DNA of 45,585 nt. It comes from JAAFHB01 sp037133495 (GTDB taxonomy: Bacteria > Bacteroidota > Bacteroidia > Bacteroidales > Prolixibacteraceae). The position numbers and the translations under genes are program-made. Shown here piece after piece: positions 16,724 to 24,483 of the stretch. The stretch lies in the NCBI GenBank assembly GCA_037133495.1, contig JBAXOA010000025.1, forward strand, positions 1-45,585, in the 5' to 3' direction. Each line of letters opens with the position of its first letter. The stretch's first letter is position 1. Under the pieces are notes generated by a model. That model did no database searches. It was not told the DNA's origin and saw nothing but the letters and a program-made list of their open reading frames with translations.

Positions 16724-17716
16724 ATGATAAAAGTCGGATTAACTTTTGACCTGAAAGAGGATTATTTGAAGCTTGGATATAACAATGAAGAGGTCGCTGA
16801 ATTTGATGCAACTGAAACCATCGATGCATTGGAACAAACCATCACCCGTCTGGGTTATGAGGTAATCCGAATCGGGAATATTTTCAGCCTGGTTAATTTT
16901 TTAAACAACAGAAATCGTTGCGACTTAGTATTCAATATCTGTGAAGGAATGTTTGGAATGGCTCGGGAAGCGCAAGTACCCTGTCTTCTGGATGCTTACC
17001 GCATTCCGTATGTCTTCAGTGAACCTGAAATTTTAAATCTAACACTTGACAAAGGCCTAACCAAATTACTTCTTAAACAAGCCGGTGTACTCACCGCCGA
17101 ATTTATGGTGGCTTCTCATATATCAGACATACAGAATATTGGCATACAATTTCCACTGTTTGTCAAACCGGTTGCTGAAGGTACGAGCAAGGGAATTGAT
17201 GGTTTTTCGCTCGTTTATAATAGGAGCCAACTTTATAATTCGGTTGAGTACCTTTTAAAAACGTACCATCAACCGGTGTTGGTGGAATCGTTTCTTCCAG
17301 GCCGGGAATTTACTGTCGGCATTACTGGAAGCGGAAACGATACCAAATCACTGGGAGTATTGGAAATCATATTGAATGAGCACGCTGCTCACCCAATATA
17401 TTCTTATACTGTAAAGAAAGATTGGGAAAAATACGCGGGTTACAGAATTGCCGACGATCCTGTTGCATTAAAAAGTGCTGAAATTGCAGTTGATATATGG
17501 AAAATAATTAAAGGGAAAGATGCCGGACGTGTTGATTTTCGGTTAGATACAGCGGGAAATCCAAATTTTATTGAAGTAAATCCTTTAGCCGGACTTAATC
17601 CCACCTATTCGGATCTTCCCATGCTGGCGAAGATGAGCGGGACAAGTTACGATCAATTGATTTCAACTATTCTGGATTCAGCCATGAAACGATTTAATAT
17701 AATCCATAGCCGATGA
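16724..17716 (+). CDS. D-Ala-D-Ala-ligase-like ATP-grasp enzyme 1
   Basis: From the ATG at 16724, four bases after the kamA stop, the product has 330 residues. Earlier in-frame starts overlap kamA and add no conserved sequence. It follows the D-Ala-D-Ala ligase plan: an N-terminal Rossmann-like part with FNICEGMFGMAREAQVPCLLDAYRIPYVFSEP, the ATP-grasp segments DKGLTKLLLKQAGV and FVKPVAEGTSKGIDGF, VESFLPGREFTVGI, and the metal-binding end GRVDFRLDTAGNPNFIEVNPLAGLNPT. It should activate a carboxylate with ATP and join it to an amine. Cell-wall ddl is normally found with mur genes; here the partner is an aminomutase, so a peptide-bond step on beta-lysine is more likely than D-Ala-D-Ala synthesis. 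Confidence 0.85.
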   Translation: MIKVGLTFDLKEDYLKLGYNNEEVAEFDATETIDALEQTITRLGYEVIRIGNIFSLVNFLNNRNRCDLVFNICEGMFGMAREAQVPCLLDAYRIPYVFSEPEILNLTLDKGLTKLLLKQAGVLTAEFMVASHISDIQNIGIQFPLFVKPVAEGTSKGIDGFSLVYNRSQLYNSVEYLLKTYHQPVLVESFLPGREFTVGITGSGNDTKSLGVLEIILNEHAAHPIYSYTVKKDWEKYAGYRIADDPVALKSAEIAVDIWKIIKGKDAGRVDFRLDTAGNPNFIEVNPLAGLNPTYSDLPMLAKMSGTSYDQLISTILDSAMKRFNIIHSR

Positions 17717-18660
17717 AACTTGCAATTATTCTTCATAATCCTGTCACAAGCTCATCAAAAGCAGATGAACTCGATGTATTCAATCAGGCAGAATTGATAG
17801 AATCAGCTCTTGATCAATTAGGATACGATTCACAAAGGCTGGCGTTTAACCTTAATAATATCGAATTATCTCTATTATTAAAAAGCAACCCGATCGCCAT
17901 CGTTTTTAATCTTGTTGAAACAATCAATGAATCAGGTCAATATAGTTTTATTGTTCCAGGAATACTCGAACTTATGAAGATTCCGTACTCCGGTTCCGGC
18001 GCTGAGGCGATTTTTTTAACAACTAATAAAATAATATGCAAAACTATTCTTATCTTTAATAAAATAATTACACCTGTCTGGGCGACGTACCCGGCTGAAG
18101 TTGAAGAAAAAAAAATTTACATAATTAAGCCCATATCTGAAGACGGATCATTGGGTATTAATGACGATCTGATTATAGAAGGGAACAAGATTACATCAAT
18201 TCCGGCAGGCTATTTTGCAGAAGAATATATTGATGGTCGTGAGTTCAATATTTCAGTAATCGGCGGAAGGGATGGATTTATGGTTTTGCCTCCTGCAGAA
18301 ATGTGTTTCTCAAGCGATTATTACATTTCAAAACCAAAAATATTGGGATACAAAGCAAAATGGGATGAGAATTCAATGGAATATCAAAATACGACCAGAA
18401 GTTTTAACTTTGAGGAATGTGACAGCGAACTAATTGCAAAATTAAAGGAAATCAGTGCCAATTGCTGGAAAATATTTAAACTCCAAGGGTATGCCCGTAT
18501 AGATGTAAGAGTTGGGAGCGATGGCATTCCAAAGGTAATTGAAATAAATGCGAATCCTTGTATTGCTCCTGACAGCGGATTTGTAGCAGCCAGTCGGATG
18601 GCAGGTTTAAGCAATACTGAAATTATAAAACGAATCATAGATGATGCAAAACCAAATTAA
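17713..18660 (+). CDS. D-Ala-D-Ala-ligase-like ATP-grasp enzyme 2
   Basis: The 315-residue protein overlaps the previous gene by four bases (ATGA), a sign of translational coupling. It has the same fold plan as its neighbour but is clearly diverged: FNLVETINESGQYSFIVPGILELMKIPYSGSG, TTNKIICKTIL, YIIKPISEDGSLGIND, AEEYIDGREFNISVIGG and ARIDVRVGSDGIPKVIEINANPCIAPDSG. Metal-ligand residues (Asp, Glu, Asn) of the ATP-grasp C-terminus are present. Two different ligases in one operon suggest two successive condensations, or a heteromeric ligase. Substrates are unknown. Confidence 0.83.
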   Translation: MKLAIILHNPVTSSSKADELDVFNQAELIESALDQLGYDSQRLAFNLNNIELSLLLKSNPIAIVFNLVETINESGQYSFIVPGILELMKIPYSGSGAEAIFLTTNKIICKTILIFNKIITPVWATYPAEVEEKKIYIIKPISEDGSLGINDDLIIEGNKITSIPAGYFAEEYIDGREFNISVIGGRDGFMVLPPAEMCFSSDYYISKPKILGYKAKWDENSMEYQNTTRSFNFEECDSELIAKLKEISANCWKIFKLQGYARIDVRVGSDGIPKVIEINANPCIAPDSGFVAASRMAGLSNTEIIKRIIDDAKPN

Positions 18661-19150
18661 ACAGGAATTTAAGACGAAAGGTTTTAGAAAAACTGTCGTA
18701 CCAAGTGACATAATGAATGTCACGCAAATTTTAAAATCAACAGGATTCTTTAAACCACACGAAATAGATGTAGCGGTCGAACTAGTTGAAGATCGCATGA
18801 AAAATGGCGAAGGTTGCGGTTATCAGTTTTGTTTTCTTGAGCTTGAAGGCAGAACAGTTGCTTACGGATGCTATGGAGAGATCCCCTGTACCATCAAGAA
18901 CTACGATTTGTACTGGCTGGCTGTTGATAATAATTTCAGAGGAAAAGGGCTGGGCCGGATGCTGCTTGAAAAAATAGAGGATGATATAAAATCAAGGTCT
19001 GGCAGAGGAATTTACGTAGAAACATCAAATAAGGAACAATATAAGCCAACAATTGCTTTTTATAAACATTCCAATTATGACCATATAGCAACGTTTAAAG
19101 ATTTTTACGATATAGATGACAACAAGGCTGTTTTTTACAAAAAACTGTGA
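18641..19150 (+). CDS. GNAT-family N-acetyltransferase
   Basis: The 169-residue protein overlaps the second ATP-grasp gene by 20 bases. The acetyl-CoA-binding motif A is visible as WLAVDNNFRGKGLGRMLLEKIEDD, followed by the YKPTIAFYKHSNYDHIATFKDFY segment typical of the GNAT C-terminus. Beta-lysine acetyltransferase (AblB) is a known partner of lysine 2,3-aminomutase in osmolyte synthesis, so acetylation of beta-lysine or of a beta-lysine peptide is a reasonable reading. This sequence is shorter than AblB as I recall it, and I cannot claim orthology. Either of two adjacent ATGs (18641 or 18644) could be the start. Confidence 0.85.
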   Translation: MMQNQIKQEFKTKGFRKTVVPSDIMNVTQILKSTGFFKPHEIDVAVELVEDRMKNGEGCGYQFCFLELEGRTVAYGCYGEIPCTIKNYDLYWLAVDNNFRGKGLGRMLLEKIEDDIKSRSGRGIYVETSNKEQYKPTIAFYKHSNYDHIATFKDFYDIDDNKAVFYKKL

Positions 19151-19161
19151 TTGACAACTAC

Positions 19162-19740
19162 TTACATCTCTTCATACGTGATATCCTGAACATCTGAACC
19201 TTTGTATGTAGGAGATTTACGCCCGATCTTCCATGCCATAAAGAGCTCAGAAATCCCATTCAAAATTAGCAGGGCACCAAGAAAGGAAAGGATTGCCTCT
19301 GCACTTTTGAAAGGATTTGTCAACATAAATATTCCGCTTGCCAACGTAATTATCGCAATCAGAAAATAAATCCATGACCAGAATGACCACGAAAGAGCTC
19401 CCATGGCTCTGGTAAACTGGAAAAGCCCCATTAGCAATAATACGATCCCGATAAAAACGACAAATATCTTAACGATAACCGAGGGTGACGCAATAAACGC
19501 AAGTCCAAATATTATACTGATTAACCCTTGGGCAGACCAAAAATGATTCATTGTCCGGCTCTTTTTTCGGTTCGATATAATCATAGTAATCAATCCATTA
19601 ACCAGAAGCATTGACCCAATAGTTATCATTACCGTTTGCATGGTCAAACCGGGCACAAAAAGGAACACACTTCCAATTGATATCGTCAGAATGCCGCGAA
19701 TTAGAGCGCTTTTCGGGTTTGGCATCAAAATATTTCCCAT
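19162..19740 (-). CDS. DUF308/HdeD-type membrane protein
   Basis: From the ATG at 19740 the product has 192 residues with about six hydrophobic helices in three pairs, as in the HdeD/DUF308 family (segments such as LIRGILTISIGSVFLFVPGL, LLVNGLITMIIS, IVLLLMGLFQFTRAMG and LGALLILNGISELFMAWKIG). A longer frame to 19866 exists, but its first 42 residues do not fit the family. HdeD protects against acid stress in enterobacteria; that role should not be assumed here. It is convergent with the kamA cluster, with only 11 bases between stop codons, and divergent from yebC. Confidence 0.78.
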   Translation of the reverse strand: MGNILMPNPKSALIRGILTISIGSVFLFVPGLTMQTVMITIGSMLLVNGLITMIISNRKKSRTMNHFWSAQGLISIIFGLAFIASPSVIVKIFVVFIGIVLLLMGLFQFTRAMGALSWSFWSWIYFLIAIITLASGIFMLTNPFKSAEAILSFLGALLILNGISELFMAWKIGRKSPTYKGSDVQDITYEEM

Positions 19741-19895
19741 AATTGCAGCTTTTTGAATAAAAAATAAAGATTGAAAGAGCCAAACCCTGAAATGACCAAT
19801 ACACCATAAATGCAAAATTGTCATTAAATGATTGCTCTGTCTAACGAAGTTAATGCAAAAATTCAATAATAAAAAAATATTTTAGAAAATCAGTG

Positions 19896-19903
19896 TAAAT
19901 TTG
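19896..19903 (+). promoter_or_regulatory. Putative -7 box for yebC
   Basis: TAAATTTG matches TAnnTTTG and lies 33 bases before the ATG at 19937. The -33 region is AT-rich without a clear TTTG. Confidence 0.38.
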
Positions 19904-19936
19904 CACCCTGAAATACAAAGTTACTTAACATACACT

Positions 19937-20653
19937 ATGGGACGCGCATTCGAATACAGAAAAGCAAGAAAGCTAAAACGCTGGGGATCAATGGCCAGGA
20001 CTTTCACTAAAATCGGAAAAGAAATTGCAATTGCAATTAAGTCGGCTGGTCCGGATCCCGCGGCAAACTCCCGACTACGCGTTTTGATGCAGAACGCCAA
20101 GAATGCCAGTATGCCCAAAGAAAATATTGAACGGGCGATTAAAAAAGCAACATCCAAAGATCAGACTGATTATAAAGAAGTTGTATATGAAGGCTATGCA
20201 CCTTATGGAATTGCCGTACTCGTTGAAACCGCAACCGATAATCCTACACGTACAGTAGCCAACGTTCGAAGCTATTTTAACAGAACCGGCGGATCACTTG
20301 GTACATCAGGATGTGTCGATTATTTATTTGAGCATAAATGTCTTTTCAAAATAAAAACTAAAGAAGGAATTGATCTTGAAGAACTTGAATTTGAAATGAT
20401 TGATTTGGGTATTCAGGAAGTTTTCGCTGAAGATGATAACATTATCATTTATGGCGATTTTGAAGCTTTCGGTCCTATTCAGAAATATATTGAGGAAAAT
20501 AATTTTGAAATCGTTAATGCCGAATTTGAAAGAATTCCTTCAGAGATTAAAGAATTAAGCGAGGAGCAAGTTGCAGAAGTTGAAAAGTTGCTGGAAAAAC
20601 TGGAAGATGACGAAGATGTGACCAACGTATTCCACAACATGAAAGATTTATAG
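19937..20653 (+). CDS. yebC: YebC/PmpR-family regulatory protein
   Basis: The ATG at 19937 gives a 238-residue protein close to the usual family length. An upstream in-frame start at 19901 adds 12 residues that overlap the promoter box. The N-terminus MGRAFEYRKARKLKRWGSMARTF is the form seen in Bacteroidota YebC. RLRVLMQNAKNASMPKENIERAIKKA, EGYAPYGIAVLVETATDNPTRTVANVR and GGSLGTSGCVDYLFEHK are family hallmarks. Members have been described as DNA-binding regulators, and more recently some as translation factors relieving proline stalls; the sequence alone does not decide. A strong terminator hairpin follows at 20870-20893. Confidence 0.93.
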   Translation: MGRAFEYRKARKLKRWGSMARTFTKIGKEIAIAIKSAGPDPAANSRLRVLMQNAKNASMPKENIERAIKKATSKDQTDYKEVVYEGYAPYGIAVLVETATDNPTRTVANVRSYFNRTGGSLGTSGCVDYLFEHKCLFKIKTKEGIDLEELEFEMIDLGIQEVFAEDDNIIIYGDFEAFGPIQKYIEENNFEIVNAEFERIPSEIKELSEEQVAEVEKLLEKLEDDEDVTNVFHNMKDL

Positions 20654-20843
20654 CCATTCATCTGGTATATTATAATCATAATGATTAAAATTGTTTACAT
20701 TTGATTAAATCCATCAAAATTCTATCATATTTTGACAATTTTTAATCATCATTATTTTTAGTAGATTCCTAACATTGTATTATAATTAGGGACAAAAATT
20801 AATACAAAATATTCAAGAAATCCTTTCACACGCTGAAAGGTTA

Positions 20844-20865
20844 TTTAGGTTAGGTTTAGGTTAGG
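20844..20865. repeat. Two tandem copies of an 11-base TTTAGGTTAGG unit
   Basis: TTTAGGTTAGG occurs twice without a gap (20844-20854, 20855-20865), just before the terminator between yebC and ppk2. A small hairpin with 7-bp arms (20822-20828 and 20834-20840) precedes it. No function is evident. Confidence 0.5.
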
Positions 20866-20869
20866 TAGA

Positions 20870-20893
20870 GTAAGGAGCCATTCGGCTCCTTAC
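20870..20893. terminator. Bidirectional terminator between yebC and ppk2
   Basis: A perfect 10-bp stem (GTAAGGAGCC / GGCTCCTTAC) with a 4-base loop is followed on the plus strand by TTGTTTT. It lies between the two convergent genes and could serve both. Confidence 0.8.
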
Positions 20894-20913
20894 TTGTTTT
20901 AGGACCACTCCCA

Positions 20914-21792
20914 TCACATTTCCGTTAAAAGCTGTTGTTTTCCCCTCTCAATATTTTCGAGCTGTTTGGCTGACAAAGGAGGATATTCAATTCCAATCGA
21001 ATTTAATTTTTCTATAATTATCTGGCAAACAGATATTTGCATAAACCACTTATGATCTGCCGGGATAATATACCAGGGAGCCAAGGCTGTTGAGGTATGC
21101 TGAAAAGTTTGTTCGTATGCCAATTGGTAATCATTCCAGTATTTACGCTCTTCCACATCACGATCTGAAAATTTCCAGTTTTTTTCAGGATCGTCAATTC
21201 TTTTTAAAAATCGCCTTTTCTGTTCCTCCTTTGATACATTCAGAAAGAATTTCAGTACAAACGTGCCATTATTCGTAAGGTACTTCTCGAAATTATTAAT
21301 GTCAGTGTACCGTTGCAGCCAGAGCGAAAAGTCAGGTGTAATTTTGCTGTAATCAACAGGTAATTTTTGTCCGGCAAGGATTTCCGGATGCACGCGGGTT
21401 ACTAAAACCTCTTCGTAGTATGACCGGTTAAAAATACCGATGTCCCCTTTTGCAGGAGTTACTTTCATGCACCTCCACAAATAAGCATGATCGAGTTCTT
21501 CAGCTGAAGGAGCTTTAAAACTCGTAACATTGCACCCTTGGGGATTAATCCCGGACATTACATGCTTAATGGTACTGTCCTTGCCGGCACCGTCCATCGC
21601 CTGAAAAATGATCAGCAAAGAAAATTTATCCTGGGCATAAAGAATATTTTGAATATTCGACAGTTGCTCAACTCCTTCAAGCAATATTTCGTCGCTGCTT
21701 TTCGAACTATTAAATGAGCCCGTATCGTCTGTGAAAAAATCAGCTAATTTTTTGCTTCTGTCCGAAGGAAAAATGTATTTGCTATAATCCAT
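20914..21792 (-). CDS. ppk2: Polyphosphate kinase 2 family protein
   Basis: The 292-residue protein is a single-domain PPK2, which moves phosphate between polyphosphate and nucleotides. The Walker A loop is AMDGAGKDST (residues 65-74), the Walker B-like segment is GIFNRSYYEEVLVTRVHPE (from 119), and the lid and C-terminal region include LNVSKEEQKRRFLKRIDDPEKNWKFS and WYIIPADHKWF. All are characteristic. Whether it works on AMP, ADP or GDP cannot be decided by eye. It is monocistronic on the minus strand, divergent from mnmE. Confidence 0.92.
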   Translation of the reverse strand: MDYSKYIFPSDRSKKLADFFTDDTGSFNSSKSSDEILLEGVEQLSNIQNILYAQDKFSLLIIFQAMDGAGKDSTIKHVMSGINPQGCNVTSFKAPSAEELDHAYLWRCMKVTPAKGDIGIFNRSYYEEVLVTRVHPEILAGQKLPVDYSKITPDFSLWLQRYTDINNFEKYLTNNGTFVLKFFLNVSKEEQKRRFLKRIDDPEKNWKFSDRDVEERKYWNDYQLAYEQTFQHTSTALAPWYIIPADHKWFMQISVCQIIIEKLNSIGIEYPPLSAKQLENIERGKQQLLTEM

Positions 21793-21888
21793 AGGTAACT
21801 AATGATCAATGTTTATAATTGCTTCCAATAAGGCTGAATCACCTCCGAAAATCTTTAATTGTTTAAAGTTACGTAATAATTACTTAGC

Positions 21889-21896
21889 TATCTTTG
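21889..21896 (+). promoter_or_regulatory. Putative -7 box for mnmE
   Basis: TATCTTTG is an exact TAnnTTTG match 26 bases before the mnmE ATG. The nearest upstream TTG (21859-21861) is 27 bases away, longer than usual, so only the -7 element is proposed. Confidence 0.42.
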
Positions 21897-21922
21897 CATA
21901 TAGTTTGAAAAAAATAAACTGA

Positions 21923-23320
21923 ATGTTAGACCAATCAACGATATGTGCCATTTCGACCCCTCATGGTAGCGGAGGAATCGCTGTAATCCGCCTTTCCGGA
22001 AAAGAGTCCATCAACATAGCTGAAAAGGTATATTCTTCTCCTGTGCGTGATAAAAAGCTCTCAGAGCAAAAAGCCAATACACTCCACTTTGGAACATTAA
22101 AATCGGGTGAAGAGACTATTGATGAAGTAGTGATCGGCATTTTTAAATCACCGCATTCATTTACCGGTGAAGATATCGTTGAAATCTCGTGTCACGGATC
22201 GGTATATATTCAACAGCAGATTCTCCAGCTTCTGATCGCCAACGGTGCGCGCATTGCCAGACCAGGAGAATTCACCCAGAGGGCATTCTTGAATGGAAAA
22301 ATGGATTTATCTCAGGCAGAAGCAGTTGCAGATCTTATTGCTTCAGAAAATGCTGCGGCGCATAAATTAGCCATCACTCAAATGCGTGGCGGATATTCAC
22401 GGGAGATCAACCAGCTCAGGGCCGAATTGCTCCGGTTTGCTGCACTCATTGAACTGGAGCTTGATTTCAGCGAGGAAGATGTTGAATTTGCAGACCGTAG
22501 TTCCCTGATTAAGCTATCAACACAAATAGCCAATCTTTTAAAAAAGCTTACCGATTCATTCCGTTTAGGCAACGTGATTAAAAATGGGATTCCTGTTGCC
22601 ATTATAGGTGAGACAAACGTGGGCAAATCAACACTTTTGAATGCATTGCTCAACGAAGATAAGGCGATTGTTTCGGATATCCATGGCACGACCCGCGATG
22701 TGATAGAAGATGTAGTCAATATAGACGGAACACTCTTTCGCTTCTCGGATACTGCCGGTCTTCGCGACACATCCGACATTATCGAATCGATGGGCATAGA
22801 GCGAAGTTATCTTCAGCTTGAAAAAGCCGAAGTTGTTTTACTGGTTACCGATATTGGCAGACCAGTAGCACCCATCCTCGAAAGAATAGTGAAAATCAGA
22901 AAAAAAATAGCCGGCAGTCAACAGTTGATTATAATTGCGAACAAAGTAGACCTATCGACCGAAAGTACTCAGCAGCAGTTATCGCAATTTCCATTGCATC
23001 CTAATGAAAAACTGGTTTTCATTGCAGCTAAAAACAGGTCGAACCTTGGCCAGCTGATTCAGATAATGAAAGAGACCATTGATTTAAAATCGATTGGAAC
23101 AGGAGATATTATTGTATCTAATGCGCGTCATTATGAAGCACTTACCTTGGCATATATTGCTATTAAACTTGTTATTGAAGGGTTAAAAACAGGAATATCG
23201 GGTGATTTTCTGGCTCAGGATATCCGCGAATGCCTCCATTACCTCGGAGAAATAACCGGTGAAATAACTACAGATGAAGTCCTTGGTCATATTTTTAAGC
23301 ATTTCTGTATCGGCAAATAA
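21923..23320 (+). CDS. mnmE: tRNA modification GTPase MnmE
   Basis: With MnmG this enzyme modifies the wobble uridine (U34) of certain tRNAs. The 465-residue protein has the N-terminal folate-binding domain (starting TICAISTPHGSGGIAVIRLSG), a helical domain, an inserted G domain with GETNVGKSTLLNALL (G1), DTAGLRDTSD (G3) and ANKVDL (G4), and the invariant C-terminal FCIGK with its cysteine. The gene is intact. Its last 18 bases resemble the attachment site of SGI1-type islands, and recombinase genes begin about 250 bases downstream, so the 3' end probably acts as an integration site while the reading frame is kept. Confidence 0.97.
   Translation: MLDQSTICAISTPHGSGGIAVIRLSGKESINIAEKVYSSPVRDKKLSEQKANTLHFGTLKSGEETIDEVVIGIFKSPHSFTGEDIVEISCHGSVYIQQQILQLLIANGARIARPGEFTQRAFLNGKMDLSQAEAVADLIASENAAAHKLAITQMRGGYSREINQLRAELLRFAALIELELDFSEEDVEFADRSSLIKLSTQIANLLKKLTDSFRLGNVIKNGIPVAIIGETNVGKSTLLNALLNEDKAIVSDIHGTTRDVIEDVVNIDGTLFRFSDTAGLRDTSDIIESMGIERSYLQLEKAEVVLLVTDIGRPVAPILERIVKIRKKIAGSQQLIIIANKVDLSTESTQQQLSQFPLHPNEKLVFIAAKNRSNLGQLIQIMKETIDLKSIGTGDIIVSNARHYEALTLAYIAIKLVIEGLKTGISGDFLAQDIRECLHYLGEITGEITTDEVLGHIFKHFCIGK
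23303..23320. other. Candidate attachment site (attL) in the 3' end of mnmE
   Basis: TTCTGTATCGGCAAATAA covers the FCIGK codons and stop of mnmE. As I recall, the SGI1 island recombines at the equivalent 18 bases of trmE/thdF (same gene), and this copy differs at about two positions. A tyrosine recombinase gene lies 1.2 kb downstream. No second copy is visible in the window, so the paired site is missing. Confidence 0.5.
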
Positions 23321-23410
23321 TTATGTTTATTAACGATCAGAAATGATCAAATCCAATCACTAACATACTGTATATTAGCACACAATATTAACGTGAAATA
23401 ATCGTTGATA

Positions 23411-23442
23411 TTTGTTTTTATTCGTTATTACGTCTATTTTTG
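23411..23442 (+). promoter_or_regulatory. Promoter of the recombinase operon
   Basis: TTTG at 23411-23414, a 20-base spacer, and TATTTTTG at 23435-23442 form one of the best Bacteroidota promoter matches in the window. Transcription would begin near 23449, inside a set of repeated motifs. Confidence 0.68.
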
Positions 23443-23487
23443 TACCTTATTTGTACCTCAAGTCTGAATTAGCACCTGAGGTACAAA
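23439..23487. repeat. Three TTTGTACCTYA motifs at the recombinase promoter
   Basis: TTTGTACCTTA (23439-23449) and TTTGTACCTCA (23450-23460) are head-to-tail, and an exact inverted copy of the second lies at 23477-23487 after a 16-base gap. They overlap the -7 box and expected start point. This arrangement fits an operator or recombinase/excisionase arm site. Confidence 0.6.
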
Positions 23488-23565
23488 ATTAAATACATAG
23501 ATTGTGTAGAATGTTTACACCATTTTACACCAATTTACGTGGTTTTACATTTTATAGGCGAAATA

Positions 23566-24480
23566 GTGAGTAAATCAGTCCAAATAGAAAAAATATGTGA
23601 GTTCTGTGGTTCTTTATTTACCGCTCAGAAACTTACAACACGCTACTGTTCTCACCTGTGTAATTCGCGTGCTTATAAAGCAAACATCAGAAACAGTAAA
23701 ATTGAAGAGAACAAAAATCAAACGGCCTTAATTCTCGAGCAGAAACCAATCAAAGAACTCCAATGGAAAGAGATATTAACCATTTCAGACACTGCAATTT
23801 TTATTGGAGTAAGCAGGCCTACAGTTTATAATTATTTACGTAATGGAGAATTGAACTCAATTTGTCTTGGGTATAAAACTTTTATTCGTCGTTCTGACAT
23901 TGATGCACTCTTTACTAACTTTAAACCATATCAAGCACGTCCGAAGAGAGATCGCAAACCTATTACTGAATTCTATAGTATCAAAGAAGTTATGGAAACC
24001 TTTGGAATTAAAGAGTCGTATGTATATCAGATCATTAAAAAGAATATTATTCCAAAGGTGCTTAACAGAGGCAGGGTGTATTACAGTAAAAGCCATGTGG
24101 ATGCCTTTTTTAAAACGAAGGGCTTTGAAGAAAATCAAAAAATTCTCGAATGGTACACCGTTCCGGAGATTTGTGAAAAATACAAAGTAACTAATTCTGC
24201 TATTTACAGTTTTGTTTATGAAAATAAAATTCCCAGGAAGAAAGAGAATAATGTTGTTTTCTATTCCAGAAAGCATTTTGATGAGGCAAAAAAAAGACTG
24301 CAAATTCCTGTACAAGAATATTATACTACAGAAATGGCCATGAATAAATACAACCTTACCCGAGATAGTCTGTATTGGTACCTCCGCTCGAACAATATTC
24401 CGAGAGTGAAAGAAGGGAAATATGTTAAAATTTCAAAACATGAATTGGATCAATTATTTGAAAAACAGATAATACATTAA
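23566..24480 (+). CDS. Zinc-ribbon protein with four tandem excisionase-type HTH domains
   Basis: The frame opens at GTG 23539, but GTG 23566 gives MSKSVQIEKICEFCG, which looks more natural; no ATG is available. Counting from 23539, Cys20, Cys23, Cys37 and Cys41 form a small zinc-ribbon. Four copies of a roughly 50-residue MerR/excisionase-like HTH unit follow at about 77-125, 143-192, 203-252 and 258-309, each with an F/W-Y-[ST] opening, a 'VY.Y/IY' helix, an [IL]P-[KR]-V turn and a YxSK/xSRK-HxDA end. It precedes the tyrosine recombinase by three bases, so the two are coupled. Such proteins near Bacteroidota integrases probably act as recombination directionality or DNA-bending factors. The repeat of four is unusual. 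Confidence 0.75.
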   Translation: MSKSVQIEKICEFCGSLFTAQKLTTRYCSHLCNSRAYKANIRNSKIEENKNQTALILEQKPIKELQWKEILTISDTAIFIGVSRPTVYNYLRNGELNSICLGYKTFIRRSDIDALFTNFKPYQARPKRDRKPITEFYSIKEVMETFGIKESYVYQIIKKNIIPKVLNRGRVYYSKSHVDAFFKTKGFEENQKILEWYTVPEICEKYKVTNSAIYSFVYENKIPRKKENNVVFYSRKHFDEAKKRLQIPVQEYYTTEMAMNKYNLTRDSLYWYLRSNNIPRVKEGKYVKISKHELDQLFEKQIIH

Positions 24481-24483
24481 GAC

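Noticed and set aside
23439..23487. Short CRISPR-like array
   Set aside because: Only three 11-base units, one of them inverted and two directly adjacent without spacers; no cas genes in the window.
23321..23538. tRNA or small RNA gene after mnmE as integration target
   Set aside because: No cloverleaf or T-loop consensus could be found; the mnmE 3' end itself is the better target candidate.
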